Of a DNA stretch of 64,000 bases, positions 9,656 to 18,335 are shown one piece after another; positions within the stretch are counted from its first letter, which is position 1, and every line of letters starts with the position of its first letter. The translations under genes were made by a program, and so were the position numbers. The stretch spans positions 1 to 64,000 of the forward strand of contig NZ_MDER01000036.1 in NCBI RefSeq assembly GCF_001721045.1, written 5' to 3'. This DNA is from Paenibacillus nuruki (GTDB taxonomy: Bacteria; Bacillota; Bacilli; Paenibacillales; Paenibacillaceae). Below the pieces are notes generated by a model that was not told where the DNA came from, searched no databases, and saw only the letters and a list, made by a program, of their open reading frames with translations.

Positions 9656-10699
9656 CTATTTCCTTAAAATAATTAGATATTCTTTTAACTGCTTAGGTAG
9701 CAAGCTATTATTACTACGAAAACGGTCATATTCAATAAGTTGAACTTCTACACTACCTAAATTACTGAAGCATTCTACGAGTTGTTCTAACGAGAATAAA
9801 CCATCTTCACTATAACTAATTAAAAACAAATTACAATTCATTTTGCTTATTACACTTGCAAAGGAATCAAGTCCCTTAGTCTTGGTGCAAAACTTAGAGT
9901 GCTGATCCCACCAGTTGCGTAACCCACTCTTTCCAACTGCCGTAGGGAAATCTCCTCTCGCAACAGTTTCTAAAATATGATAATTAGCAGCATACTGCCT
10001 TTTCATATATGGTGGGTCAATGTAGCACAAATCTGCCGTGATATTTTCTGAGAGTTCTTCTGCAAATCCTTGTAAAATAGTATGGTTTACATTTTCTGTA
10101 TCATCAAATTGAATGGAAGTGAGTCGAAGTGGCTCTAATGAACTTTTGTTAAATTTCGATAAGAAATATCCATACGTGCCCGAAATATTGGCAACTCTAT
10201 TAACCGCCATTATCAATGTGTGTTTTAATAGTGATTCCTCATTCTTTGTAATATAACCAAGGTTAGTCCAATTATTGATTTCTTCCCTTATTGCATCAAT
10301 CTTTGCTGCATTTTCAGAAGTGAAATATTTACGAGCATCCAATCCATTTTCAGGTGTCCCTTCAGGTGAAAATTCATTAAAAAAATAGCCTTTTTTAGGG
10401 GTTAAATTATTGAGATAGTCTAAAACCGCTTCATAAGAATTCGAATTACTATGCATTTTTTTTATAATCTTAGAAAACCCAGGTGACTCTTTCAGAAGTA
10501 AGTTAACTACTAAATGATGATAAGAATATGTCATTACGTCTGATGCAACTACAGAGTATCCTTGTCTACGAAGTTCTAATGATACTGATCCAGTGCCAGC
10601 CATAATATCAGCTACTACACCACTATCGCCAATCAATTCTTTTACTTTATCCATAATAAAAGGTAATAACTTCGTTTTATTCCCTATATATCTATACAT
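9656..10699 (-). CDS. DNA adenine N6-methyltransferase, D12 (alpha) class
   Basis: Methylates adenine in DNA using S-adenosylmethionine. Seen: N-terminal YIGNKTKLL (motif X region), the SAM loop DIMAGTGSVS at residues 31-40, and catalytic DPPY at 228-231, the order of the alpha/D12 class. The long insert between motifs I and IV holds the target-recognition region. Its ATG overlaps the stop of the upstream methyltransferase by 8 bases. As partner of a second, unlike methyltransferase it probably protects one strand of an asymmetric target. Confidence 0.88.
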   Translation of the reverse strand: MYRYIGNKTKLLPFIMDKVKELIGDSGVVADIMAGTGSVSLELRRQGYSVVASDVMTYSYHHLVVNLLLKESPGFSKIIKKMHSNSNSYEAVLDYLNNLTPKKGYFFNEFSPEGTPENGLDARKYFTSENAAKIDAIREEINNWTNLGYITKNEESLLKHTLIMAVNRVANISGTYGYFLSKFNKSSLEPLRLTSIQFDDTENVNHTILQGFAEELSENITADLCYIDPPYMKRQYAANYHILETVARGDFPTAVGKSGLRNWWDQHSKFCTKTKGLDSFASVISKMNCNLFLISYSEDGLFSLEQLVECFSNLGSVEVQLIEYDRFRSNNSLLPKQLKEYLIILRK

Positions 10700-12338
10700 T
10701 TATATCCCCTTCAAATTTCATTCCATTAATCGCACCTAAATCAGGCAAGCGTTTCATTTCTTCTATGATCATTTGGCGCTCTAAAGCTGTAATATTGTAA
10801 CGCTTCATAATGAGCCCTTCTAACATTAAGTCTTTTTGATATGAATATTCTATAGAAATTTCTTTTGCTAAGTTTATAATTCCTTTATCTATTTCATCTC
10901 CTGTATAAATTTTCAAAGGCAACGTAAATATAATATCCTTAGTTAAATAGGGATGTGATTTCCATTCGTTTTCTCCATATAACTTTAGATAATAATAGTA
11001 TATAACTCTTGAATTGAGCAAAGCTAAAAAATATTCAAGAGGTGCTACACTTTTAGCTTGTTTATATTTCAGAATATACACTGTCTGATTTGTCAATCCG
11101 CTACTATAATCTACACCAGCATAAATACCTAAACCTGTCTTTCTGATTAGCAATTTTGGCGAAGTGTATAAGCTATCATTTTTATAATTTATCCCTGGAA
11201 TATCTAAAGCGATATAACTTTCTCCCATTACAAAATACCGTTTAACGTGCTCACCTACAATTATCCTCTTATATCCTTTCGATGAAGTATTCTTGATAAT
11301 GCATTTTAGTGTAGCATCACTCAAAACAAATTCTTCACTACAATTAACACATTTTTTCTTTCCAGCGTTAAGCTGTTTTTTTGTATAGCCCTGACCATTC
11401 CCACAGAAAGGACATATAGCAATATCCCCTTTTTTAGATATTTCTACTCCACGCCCAAAAACAAAATAATCATCCAAATTAATGCAATTTATTTTAATTT
11501 TTTTCAGTAATTCTTCTTCATCAATTCGAGTGTCTATATCAAAATTACAATTTGCATTCATAAGAAAACGAGCCTGCTTAACGGAATGCTTTTCTCTTTC
11601 ATAAAAATCATAAAGAGGAATATTTGAAGAAAGAAATTGCTTTCTATGTTCTGTATTTAGACGAAAGCACATCGTTAGATCATCTTTTGTTGGCTTTATT
11701 TTTCTACATATGATTACTGTCGTTGCCCTATTAACTTCTTCAAATATCTTTTCACCCAATCTTGCAATAACCTTAATTTGAGTCTTTTCTGCGAGAAAGC
11801 GCCGTAAATTCTTATTTTGACTTTCAAAAATCGAGTCCGGTATTATAAAACCAAAATACCCTCCGTATTCTAAAATTTCGTAGGCTAATTCTATAAACAA
11901 CACATAGCTATCATATTGACCAGAGTTGAATTTAAATCCTGCAGAGGCTAGTTGTTGTTTATTATATATTTTTTCTGAACTCCAAGGAGGATTTGCAATA
12001 ACAGTTGATATTGTAGGGATTTTTCTTTTCCAAAAATCTGAAGACTGGCACTCATTTGAAGGAATTATTGCATCTTCATAAAAGAGTTCAGTCCTTTTAT
12101 CTATTCGTTGTGACAAATTAGAGATTGCCTCGTTGTCAACATCAATCCCGTAATACTTTATATTATCATTTTCAATTAACTTCATAGCTTCTAATAGAGC
12201 ACCTTCACCACAAGCTGGATCTATAACAGTTTGTATTTGATAACTTTCTTTAGCAGCCTCATTTTTTATCAATACTGCTATAAAATCAGCTAACCTATAT
12301 GGTGTATAAACCACGCCATATTTTTTGTTTACAACCAT
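10692..12338 (-). CDS. DNA adenine N6-methyltransferase, TaqI/Eco57I-like (gamma class), with zinc ribbon
   Basis: 548 aa. SAM-binding DPACGEG at residues 40-46 and catalytic NPPW at 116-119 mark a gamma-class adenine methyltransferase. The C-terminal half resembles a TaqI-like specificity domain (GLTNQTVYILK, LLNSRVIYYYY) and holds a four-cysteine zinc ribbon (Cys309, 312, 330, 333) at its start. The ATG at 12338 is chosen because AGGGGG lies before it and the SAM domain starts at once (YGVVYTPYRLADF); the longer frame to 12413 has a hydrophobic, unlikely leader. First gene of the restriction operon. Confidence 0.85.
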   Translation of the reverse strand: MVVNKKYGVVYTPYRLADFIAVLIKNEAAKESYQIQTVIDPACGEGALLEAMKLIENDNIKYYGIDVDNEAISNLSQRIDKRTELFYEDAIIPSNECQSSDFWKRKIPTISTVIANPPWSSEKIYNKQQLASAGFKFNSGQYDSYVLFIELAYEILEYGGYFGFIIPDSIFESQNKNLRRFLAEKTQIKVIARLGEKIFEEVNRATTVIICRKIKPTKDDLTMCFRLNTEHRKQFLSSNIPLYDFYEREKHSVKQARFLMNANCNFDIDTRIDEEELLKKIKINCINLDDYFVFGRGVEISKKGDIAICPFCGNGQGYTKKQLNAGKKKCVNCSEEFVLSDATLKCIIKNTSSKGYKRIIVGEHVKRYFVMGESYIALDIPGINYKNDSLYTSPKLLIRKTGLGIYAGVDYSSGLTNQTVYILKYKQAKSVAPLEYFLALLNSRVIYYYYLKLYGENEWKSHPYLTKDIIFTLPLKIYTGDEIDKGIINLAKEISIEYSYQKDLMLEGLIMKRYNITALERQMIIEEMKRLPDLGAINGMKFEGDINV

Positions 12339-14205
12339 CCTCTTGAACCCCCTACAAAAATTAAGTAAAAGGATTATTGTTTTATTAACAAAAATCATTT
12401 TATTACTTAACAAGCTTTAACCACCGTAGATTTTTTATTTTTCTATTCCTTATGCTTTAAACTTCCTTGCATACTCAAGTTTATGCATTAGAATAATTAT
12501 TTTTATCCGTTTTCCATGGTAGCCTTAATTAAGCTCAATTATATATCTTTTCCCTTTAGGCTAGGTCACTTTTTATTTATGTTGTGAAGCATATGCAATC
12601 TATGAGGCGATCAATTTTTAGGACGGACTCGTATTGAAGTTAATCAGTAGAACCTAACAAAATAAAATTTAGCTTCCGTCAAACATAGCTGATCAGTTTG
12701 CAGACTCGCCCTAAATTACTAGCGTCAGTATCGACTACTTATTATATCACATATGCGTATTTAGCAATAAAAACACTTTAATATTCTTGAGATATATGAG
12801 CACCACCCTTTAATTCTTGTAGCTTAGAATAGCTTGATATTTGTATCTTTATAGTGGGTTATAAAATCAAGTTTACTACTGTACTCCCTAACCTACCTAG
12901 TGGCTGAATTCGGAGCTTCTTGAAAACAACTCAGACTTACTCCGAAGGACTTGCCTCTTTAGTAGATATTAGGTTTATAAACTAAGTAATCTTTATAACC
13001 CCTGCGATTCAGTCTTTCTTTATGAACAAGAAGGCAGAAGTACTTGCCTTAGCCTTTCGGCTAAATGATGTGAAAATCGTAACTTAGAAAGTTCTATTCT
13101 CGAATGTACAAGAATTTCTTTCGAATACGATGCCCGCAGGATGAGCAAATTAGACTAGGGAGAACCGACATCTGGTGGATAAGTACTTTACTTTCCCATA
13201 CTGCTCCGCTTTGTACATCAGTTTGAACAAAAAACTTGCTACAGAGAATAAACAAGTTGACGATCTTTCAATAAATCGTTGATATTCAGAGACTGGGAGA
13301 TGAACTACTCCTCTAATTGTTGTGACCACCTACAAGCAAGCGTTCTTTTTTCTTCACTACTTATGCTCAGGCATGACAGCCTTATTTGCTGACTGTCACA
13401 GTCGCTATCATGCTTTTGTAGTTGTTTGTTATATAGAATAGTAATAAATTCTTGTGAAATCCCCATTGAGTTAGCGGAAAGACAGTGGAAGAATTGCTAA
13501 TACATTTGGGCTTGGTTTAAATAAATCTACGCATTAGTGAGGGCCAGTCCGTTGACAGAATTCGATTCTTTAACTGAAGATAACGTCGCAAAATATACAT
13601 AACCAAATTTCCAAGGAAATTTCACTTACCTTACATCGGGGAAAGATGAATAACGATAAGCATTAAGCATTTAGATTACTCTATTTTTTCGCCCGAAAAA
13701 AAGAACGTATGTTCTTTTTTTATAATAACAGCTTTCTTTTTAGAAATCAAAGCTAAAGCCTTTTTCATTGGTTCCACCACTCTCAAATGACAACTACATG
13801 TTAAATTCTAAGCCATTCCTCCTATGGTTATACATTTAATGTAAATTGCTGATCAAATCCTCTAGAGCTTAAGTCCATAAATATAAAATGTAGGAATACA
13901 AAGCTATTATGTTGTAAAAAGAAGCTTCATAGCCATACCGGAATTATAAAGAACAAATTCAGCCCATAATTCATCATGGATTAAAACTGTATCTATTGCC
14001 CTTTCAAATACATATTATTCATCTGGATACCTATACAGTATGTATAGAGCACTTCAAAGAAAGGAGAAGCTCCATATTATCTTTGTAGATATAAGCACGT
14101 AAATCCTCACTATTGCACGTTGAAGACCCTAACCGTACTGCTTATTGTTTGTTAAAGCAAGAAGTACTCAATATCTTTCTATAAAAAGAAAAGGAGACTA
14201 TCAAA
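12339..14205. other. 1.87-kb gap without recognisable genes, inside the element
   Basis: No frame of 60 codons or more is present. The left end should hold the promoter of the restriction operon. Several hairpins are visible: AAGGCA/TGCCTT (13031-13050) next to TTAGCC/GGCTAA (13049-13064), and GCATGACAGC/GCTATCATGC around a GACTG/CAGTC stem (about 13372-13412). A GAAC-N4-GTTC motif lies at 13703-13714. It could be degenerate genes, a structured RNA or an origin; I cannot decide. Confidence 0.5.
13702..13715. promoter_or_regulatory. Possible LexA/DinR-type box or A/T-rich terminator
   Basis: AGAACGTATGTTCT matches 12 of 14 positions of the Gram-positive SOS box CGAAC-RNRY-GTTYC. It is embedded between A7 and T7, so it may instead be an intrinsic terminator hairpin with a four-base loop. 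Confidence 0.3.
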
Positions 14206-14673
14206 TTGAATACCTCTGAACAAACATCCATTTCAAAAAATCAGCCAATTCAAATGCAGCACCCAATGAAAAAGTACAGAAAACAGCATCTATTTCTCAT
14301 CGGTTTAGGAGCTGTCGGTTTTTCCGGCTTCTTCGGCTTCGCACCTATACTTCTCTTATTCGGAGGAGCTATAGGCTACCTCATCTTCAACTGGAATGCC
14401 GCTTTCAAGATTATGAAGCTTAACCGCGCAAAGCATCCCCTCCCAATCTCCATTTCACAAGAAGAACTTTATCAAAAGCTAAGTGTCTTCTTGCAGCACC
14501 CTGACTTGAAAGTGGAAAATAAAAAACACTGTATCAATGTGTCTTTTCGCAACAAGTCCAATCACTTTATTTGGCTAGATGATGAAGAGAAAACGTACCA
14601 TACACTCTCAAGGTCTCAAACGAATCGCATTTTCAAAGACCGCCACAATCCAAGCATTAAAGAATACTCTTAG
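14206..14673 (+). CDS. Small membrane protein, paralogue of the 17109 gene, apparently cut short by an in-frame TAG
   Basis: 155 aa with one or two membrane segments (residues about 30-65: LIGLGAVGFSGFFGFAPILLLFGGAIGYLIF) and a C-terminal cytoplasmic part containing KSNHFIWLDDEEKTYHTLS. That region clearly matches KTVHVIWLDREKQTYSIIS of the gene at 17109. After the TAG at 14671 the same frame stays open to 14766 and still resembles the paralogue's tail (MYPIIKSAIDT against AYPVIKKSIET). TTG start after AAGGAGA. Function unknown. Confidence 0.65.
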   Translation: MNTSEQTSISKNQPIQMQHPMKKYRKQHLFLIGLGAVGFSGFFGFAPILLLFGGAIGYLIFNWNAAFKIMKLNRAKHPLPISISQEELYQKLSVFLQHPDLKVENKKHCINVSFRNKSNHFIWLDDEEKTYHTLSRSQTNRIFKDRHNPSIKEYS

Positions 14674-14790
14674 GGCTATACAATGTATCCCATCATCAAA
14701 TCTGCTATTGATACAGCTTTACAAACTAAAATGAATCAAGGAGAAGATAGCTCGAAAATTGTATGATTAAAAAGTGAGGGGAAAACAAAC

Positions 14791-15252
14791 TTGAAGACAA
14801 CATTTCTTTTCGTTTTTAGAGTTGCTCTGGTGTTGATCATTGCCATTGGAGGAAGCTATGGCGGTTCACCCGAGCGAGCTGAAGCCAAAACCAAAGCCTA
14901 TACTCATAAGGAACAGCGCGCCAGCCGTTACATCAATTTTCTAAGGTATAGCAACTACCTGGATCGAAAGCCTAATCTGTACGCCGCTTTCAACCAATAC
15001 TTCTCAAAAGGAAAATGGATTTACTTTCAAGTTGCTAGTCCCTACGATCACATGCAAGCTTTAAACATTGTTCAGTATACCGGTCTTATGACATATGAAG
15101 ATGATCCAGATACTCAGCACAAATTGAAGTTTCAGTTCCATGTCGAGCTGGATACTGATTACGAAGATTATGTTCCATATGCTATGACTATTGATGGTAT
15201 CAAACAGAGCGAGTATGAGATGAAGTCGCTTTTAATCCAAGTCACAAATTAA
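14791..15252 (+). CDS. Secreted hypothetical protein, 153 aa
   Basis: The N-terminus is a signal peptide (basic MK, hydrophobic FLFVFRVALVLIIAIGG, then an Ala-Glu-Ala site around residue 31), so the product should be exported. The mature part is rich in Tyr and Asp (FHVELDTDYEDYVPYAM) and matches no family I recognise. TTG start with GAGGGG upstream. A strong terminator follows. Confidence 0.55.
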   Translation: MKTTFLFVFRVALVLIIAIGGSYGGSPERAEAKTKAYTHKEQRASRYINFLRYSNYLDRKPNLYAAFNQYFSKGKWIYFQVASPYDHMQALNIVQYTGLMTYEDDPDTQHKLKFQFHVELDTDYEDYVPYAMTIDGIKQSEYEMKSLLIQVTN

Positions 15253-15272
15253 ATACAATCTACTACCCCCTG

Positions 15273-15301
15273 AACACCAAGCACTCTATGTGCTTGGTGT
15301 T
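15273..15301 (+). terminator. Strong terminator after the secreted protein gene
   Basis: AACACCAAGCAC pairs perfectly with GTGCTTGGTGTT across TCTAT, followed by a T-rich stretch. It overlaps the leader of the radC-like gene. Confidence 0.88.
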
Positions 15302-15338
15302 TTTGTTTGGCCTATTCTATCCCCTGGAGGAGAACAAA

Positions 15339-15947
15339 ATGAAATATCACTTAAATGATGATCTTAGACACTTGATTGCTCAATCTCTTAGAGAGAAAGA
15401 GGACAGTTATACGATTCAACAGCTCTTCGATCAGTTCCCTACAAAGACGGAGCTTCTGAGTGCTAAAGAACAACAGCTGGTTACGATCAAAGGCATCGGT
15501 GCAGGAAAAGCCCGTCAAATCACTGCCATGTTGAAATTAGCTACCGTCCTGGCAGCTCCAACTCATAATCCAACCGCGATTCGAAGTCCTCAAGATGTAT
15601 TTGATCTTCTCTCCTCTGAATACAAGCATGCTACCAAAGAAAACTTCATCTGCCTTTTCTTGAACACAAAAAATCGACTGATCTTCAAAGAAGTGGTCTC
15701 TATATGCAATTTAAATTCAGCAATCGTACATCCTCGTGAAGTATTTCAAGCGGCAATCAAACGCTGCAGCGCTTCGCTGATCTGTGCACACAACCACCCT
15801 AGCGGAGATCCGGAACCTTCTTTTGAAGATGTGAAGATGACCAAGCGCCTTGTCGATGCCGGTAAAATCATCGGTATAGAGGTACTGGATCATATCATCA
15901 TTGGCGACCATCAATTTTATAGCCTCAAAGAACACGGACATATTTAA
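15339..15947 (+). CDS. RadC-like JAB/MPN-domain protein
   Basis: 202 aa. Helix-hairpin-helix region (VTIKGIGAGKARQI, residues about 47-60) followed by the JAMM metal site: a Glu in FKEVVS, then AHNHPSGDPEPSFED near residue 150, matching HxH-x7-S-x2-D. Chromosomal RadC and its mobile-element relatives share this; copies on elements are common, and their molecular role is still unclear. The ATG at 15339 follows GGAGG; the upstream in-frame extension runs through the terminator and is rejected. Confidence 0.88.
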   Translation: MKYHLNDDLRHLIAQSLREKEDSYTIQQLFDQFPTKTELLSAKEQQLVTIKGIGAGKARQITAMLKLATVLAAPTHNPTAIRSPQDVFDLLSSEYKHATKENFICLFLNTKNRLIFKEVVSICNLNSAIVHPREVFQAAIKRCSASLICAHNHPSGDPEPSFEDVKMTKRLVDAGKIIGIEVLDHIIIGDHQFYSLKEHGHI

Positions 15948-16124
15948 CAGCCAAAATGGAAATCCAATTCTTAAAGTTCAACTAGCAGATATCGAATTCT
16001 ACATCTTTATCCATGTTCTTACTGCCAACTGTATCACTTTGCGACTATATCAATGCATTACTTCACTATAGTCCGTTGAGGCTTTTTGGAAAAAAATCTA
16101 TCGTTTGGAGTGGGAGGAGGCGTA

Positions 16125-16502
16125 ATGGATAGCATTCAAACGATTGGAGAAAGTGTCCGATTTTTAAGGCAGCAAAACGGTCTTAGCCAAGAGCAACTTG
16201 CTTTGATTTCTGGAATCAATACATCTTATGTAGGACAAATCGAACGTGGAGAAAAGAACCCAACTATCAAAACATTAGAAAAGATCGCTTACGCGCTTAA
16301 AACTACAGTTGTCGATCTTCTTACTATGTATGATCCGGTTTTGAAGTATGGTTCAAATACTGATATATTCGACCTGATTTTTTCGAAACTAATTAAACAA
16401 TGCTTGCTTGAGGTTCTAATTGAAAATACTAATTTAATTTCGCAAAAAAAAGATTTTAAGATCGCAAACGAAGGGGAAAATAATAATAATAAAAAGCAAT
16501 GA
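16125..16502 (+). CDS. XRE-family transcriptional regulator
   Basis: 125 aa with a Cro/CI-type HTH at residues about 8-62 (SVRFLRQQNGLSQEQLALIS, then SYVGQIERGEKNPT). The C-terminal 50 residues are a short, Asn/Lys-rich tail. The ATG at 16125 follows GGAGGAGG. It resembles the repressors that keep integrated elements quiet and probably controls genes of this element; its operator was not identified. Confidence 0.85.
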   Translation: MDSIQTIGESVRFLRQQNGLSQEQLALISGINTSYVGQIERGEKNPTIKTLEKIAYALKTTVVDLLTMYDPVLKYGSNTDIFDLIFSKLIKQCLLEVLIENTNLISQKKDFKIANEGENNNNKKQ

Positions 16503-16571
16503 CGCTAAATTTAAACACAAGCAAGTAAATTTAAAATCAGTTTTAAAGTATAGCCTGTTGCCTTACTTGTA

Positions 16572-17072
16572 TTGCTTATCTTATCCGGATGTTCTGGAAC
16601 TGAAGCTGCTGAAAATGCACTATCTAAGGTAACTGGTAAAGATCCTATTCAAGACAATCTTTTGAATTACATCAACGAACAACTTATTCCTCTCCAAACC
16701 GAAGAGTCTACCTTAGTTCAACAATTCAATACTCAACTTGATGATCCTAGTATTGCAGATGCAGAACTTCACGATACTCTCAAAGAGATTATTCCCGTTT
16801 ATAAGGACCTTATTGGAAGAATCGAAGCTATCCGTCCAGACACAACAGAAGTTAGATATCTACATGAACTGTACATAGCAACTGCTAACAAGCAATACAA
16901 TGCTATGGTGCAGCTCCAGGCAGCTATTAATAATCAAGATATGAACCTAGTAAGTGAAGCTAACGAGAAATTAGAGGAAGCACGCCGAGGAGATAGAGCG
17001 TTCAATAATGCCTTAAATGATTTGTCAGAAGCTCATAACATCGTAGATATTCCTTCAGAGGAGAACCAGTGA
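16572..17072 (+). CDS. Putative lipoprotein with damaged or unusual signal peptide
   Basis: The mature part is a 160-residue, Glu/Asn-rich helical protein after the lipobox LSGC. The only start in frame, TTG at 16572, leaves just five residues before the Cys, too few for a signal peptide. Upstream codons would add PVALLVL, a good hydrophobic core, but a TAG at 16551 blocks the frame, preceded by a Lys-rich run as expected for the n-region. Either the stop is a mutation or translation begins at an unrecognised codon. Function unknown. Confidence 0.5.
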   Translation: MLILSGCSGTEAAENALSKVTGKDPIQDNLLNYINEQLIPLQTEESTLVQQFNTQLDDPSIADAELHDTLKEIIPVYKDLIGRIEAIRPDTTEVRYLHELYIATANKQYNAMVQLQAAINNQDMNLVSEANEKLEEARRGDRAFNNALNDLSEAHNIVDIPSEENQ

Positions 17073-17108
17073 TTATTGTATTTCAAAAAGCGATTTAGGA
17101 GAAAAAAT

Positions 17109-17657
17109 ATGAACGGAATACCCGAAAAGATATCAGATGATCAACCTAAACTCTTGGTAAAGGAACTCGGAAAGAAATATAGAAAATGGTCTTGGCTGCT
17201 TATCATTGCAGGGGCTGTTTTGTTTTCTATGATAGGAGGACCTGGGCTCGCCACTTTACTTGGTATTTTAATTGGTTGGGTATTTGGCAATGTATTTACG
17301 AATGTTATGGTCTCGCCCAAGTTAATCAAAATTAATTTAAAAAACAACCCTCTACCTACCGATATGACACCTGAACAACTATATGATGCTCTTTCTAGCT
17401 CTCTTCATCCTGATGACTTTAAAGTTGAAAAGCATTTCAAGAAAGTTCGAGTACATTTTAAAAATAAGACGGTACACGTAATCTGGTTAGATAGAGAAAA
17501 ACAAACTTACTCGATCATATCAAAACTGCGAAAAAAAGCATTCTTTCTTACACGTTACAATCTAGGTTTTATCGAATACGCTTATTCCTGTGTCGCTTAC
17601 CCGGTCATAAAAAAGAGCATTGAAACGTACAATAATTTTAAGCACAAAAAAGCATGA
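17109..17657 (+). CDS. Membrane protein, paralogue of the 14206 gene, 182 aa
   Basis: Two hydrophobic segments near residues 30-75 (WLLIIAGAVLFSMIG and LLGILIGWVFGNVF) and a C-terminal soluble part with KTVHVIWLDREKQTYSIIS. It is homologous to the gene at 14206 over its whole length but has an intact tail. The ATG at 17109 with AGGAG upstream is preferred to the TTG at 17076. Function unknown; being duplicated within one element suggests a role in its maintenance or in cell-envelope interaction. Confidence 0.65.
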   Translation: MNGIPEKISDDQPKLLVKELGKKYRKWSWLLIIAGAVLFSMIGGPGLATLLGILIGWVFGNVFTNVMVSPKLIKINLKNNPLPTDMTPEQLYDALSSSLHPDDFKVEKHFKKVRVHFKNKTVHVIWLDREKQTYSIISKLRKKAFFLTRYNLGFIEYAYSCVAYPVIKKSIETYNNFKHKKA

Positions 17658-17796
17658 ATTAACAAACACATTACTCAATTCTTATGATTTCTATTCTGTA
17701 AGCACCGTACTCTTCTAAATAAGAGCCGCGAGGCTTTATTTACTTAGCACAAATTTATTGAGCACTATCTATTTTACAAAGTCCAACTGAAAGGAG

Positions 17797-17988
17797 GTGA
17801 AAGAGATTTTAAATATTGATTTCCAGAAAATTCGTGGTAAAACACAAGGTAATATTAAACTTTTGAATTATGCCGCCATAGGTGCTGCAGTGGGGACACT
17901 GGCCATCCCTGAACGAGGAACAGCCGTTGGATATATGATCGGAATCAAATGTGGTGTCTACAGTATGCGAAAAGAAGGAGAGAATTAA
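17797..17988 (+). CDS. Small Gly/Ala-rich hydrophobic protein, about 60 aa
   Basis: Contains the stretch NYAAIGAAVGTLAIPERGTAV, rich in Gly and Ala like a glycine-zipper membrane segment, with charged ends. The listed GTG start sits inside a complete anti-16S match (AAAGGAGGTGA, 17791-17801), so the true start may lie a few codons on, for example a rare ATT at 17806. It directly precedes the next small gene. It could be a small membrane peptide or bacteriocin-like product; nothing more can be said. Confidence 0.45.
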   Translation: MKEILNIDFQKIRGKTQGNIKLLNYAAIGAAVGTLAIPERGTAVGYMIGIKCGVYSMRKEGEN

Positions 17989-18126
17989 ATGCTAAACCTG
18001 CTGAGCATATGTTTGAATGCTGCCTATGATGCAGTTACAAAAACTTTAAGTAGCAAAGGAGATTATTTGAAGGTAGCAAAAGAATTAAATGAAGAATATA
18101 CATTTAGAAATAAAAAATCACTTTAA
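17989..18126 (+). CDS. Small protein of 45 aa
   Basis: Starts at the base after the previous stop codon, with AAGGAG eight bases upstream, so translation is probably coupled. The product (MLNLLSICLNAAYDAVTKTL and a Lys/Glu-rich tail) would be an amphipathic helix followed by a charged end. A strong terminator follows within 10 bases, supporting it as the last gene of a transcript. No family recognised. Confidence 0.5.
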   Translation: MLNLLSICLNAAYDAVTKTLSSKGDYLKVAKELNEEYTFRNKKSL

Positions 18127-18134
18127 GAAGATTT

Positions 18135-18156
18135 AGGGGCTGTTGAGGCAGCCCCT
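18135..18156 (+). terminator. Terminator after the two small genes
   Basis: AGGGGCTG pairs with CAGCCCCT across TTGAGG, followed by TTTAATTTG. It is followed by pyrimidine-rich 18-base tandem units (14 of 18 positions alike) at about 18168-18203. Confidence 0.75.
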
Positions 18157-18335
18157 TTAATTTGTCTTTTGTTCTTTGTGTTCTTCATGTTCCTTGTGTT
18201 CTTTTCAATGTATACGTACAATTGTTACTACTTTACATACCTATTTATATGAAATTCAAAAAGAATTACTTTTGTTATAGAGTAGAAAAAGAGCAAGAAC
18301 AGGCGGAACATTAAAAATTAGGAGTTGACCTCTAT

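Noticed and set aside
18165-18205. Tandem repeat of GTTC(T/C)TTGTGTTCTT
   Set aside because: Only two imperfect units (14 of 18 positions) in a pyrimidine-rich stretch behind a terminator; too short to be called a repeat element or CRISPR.
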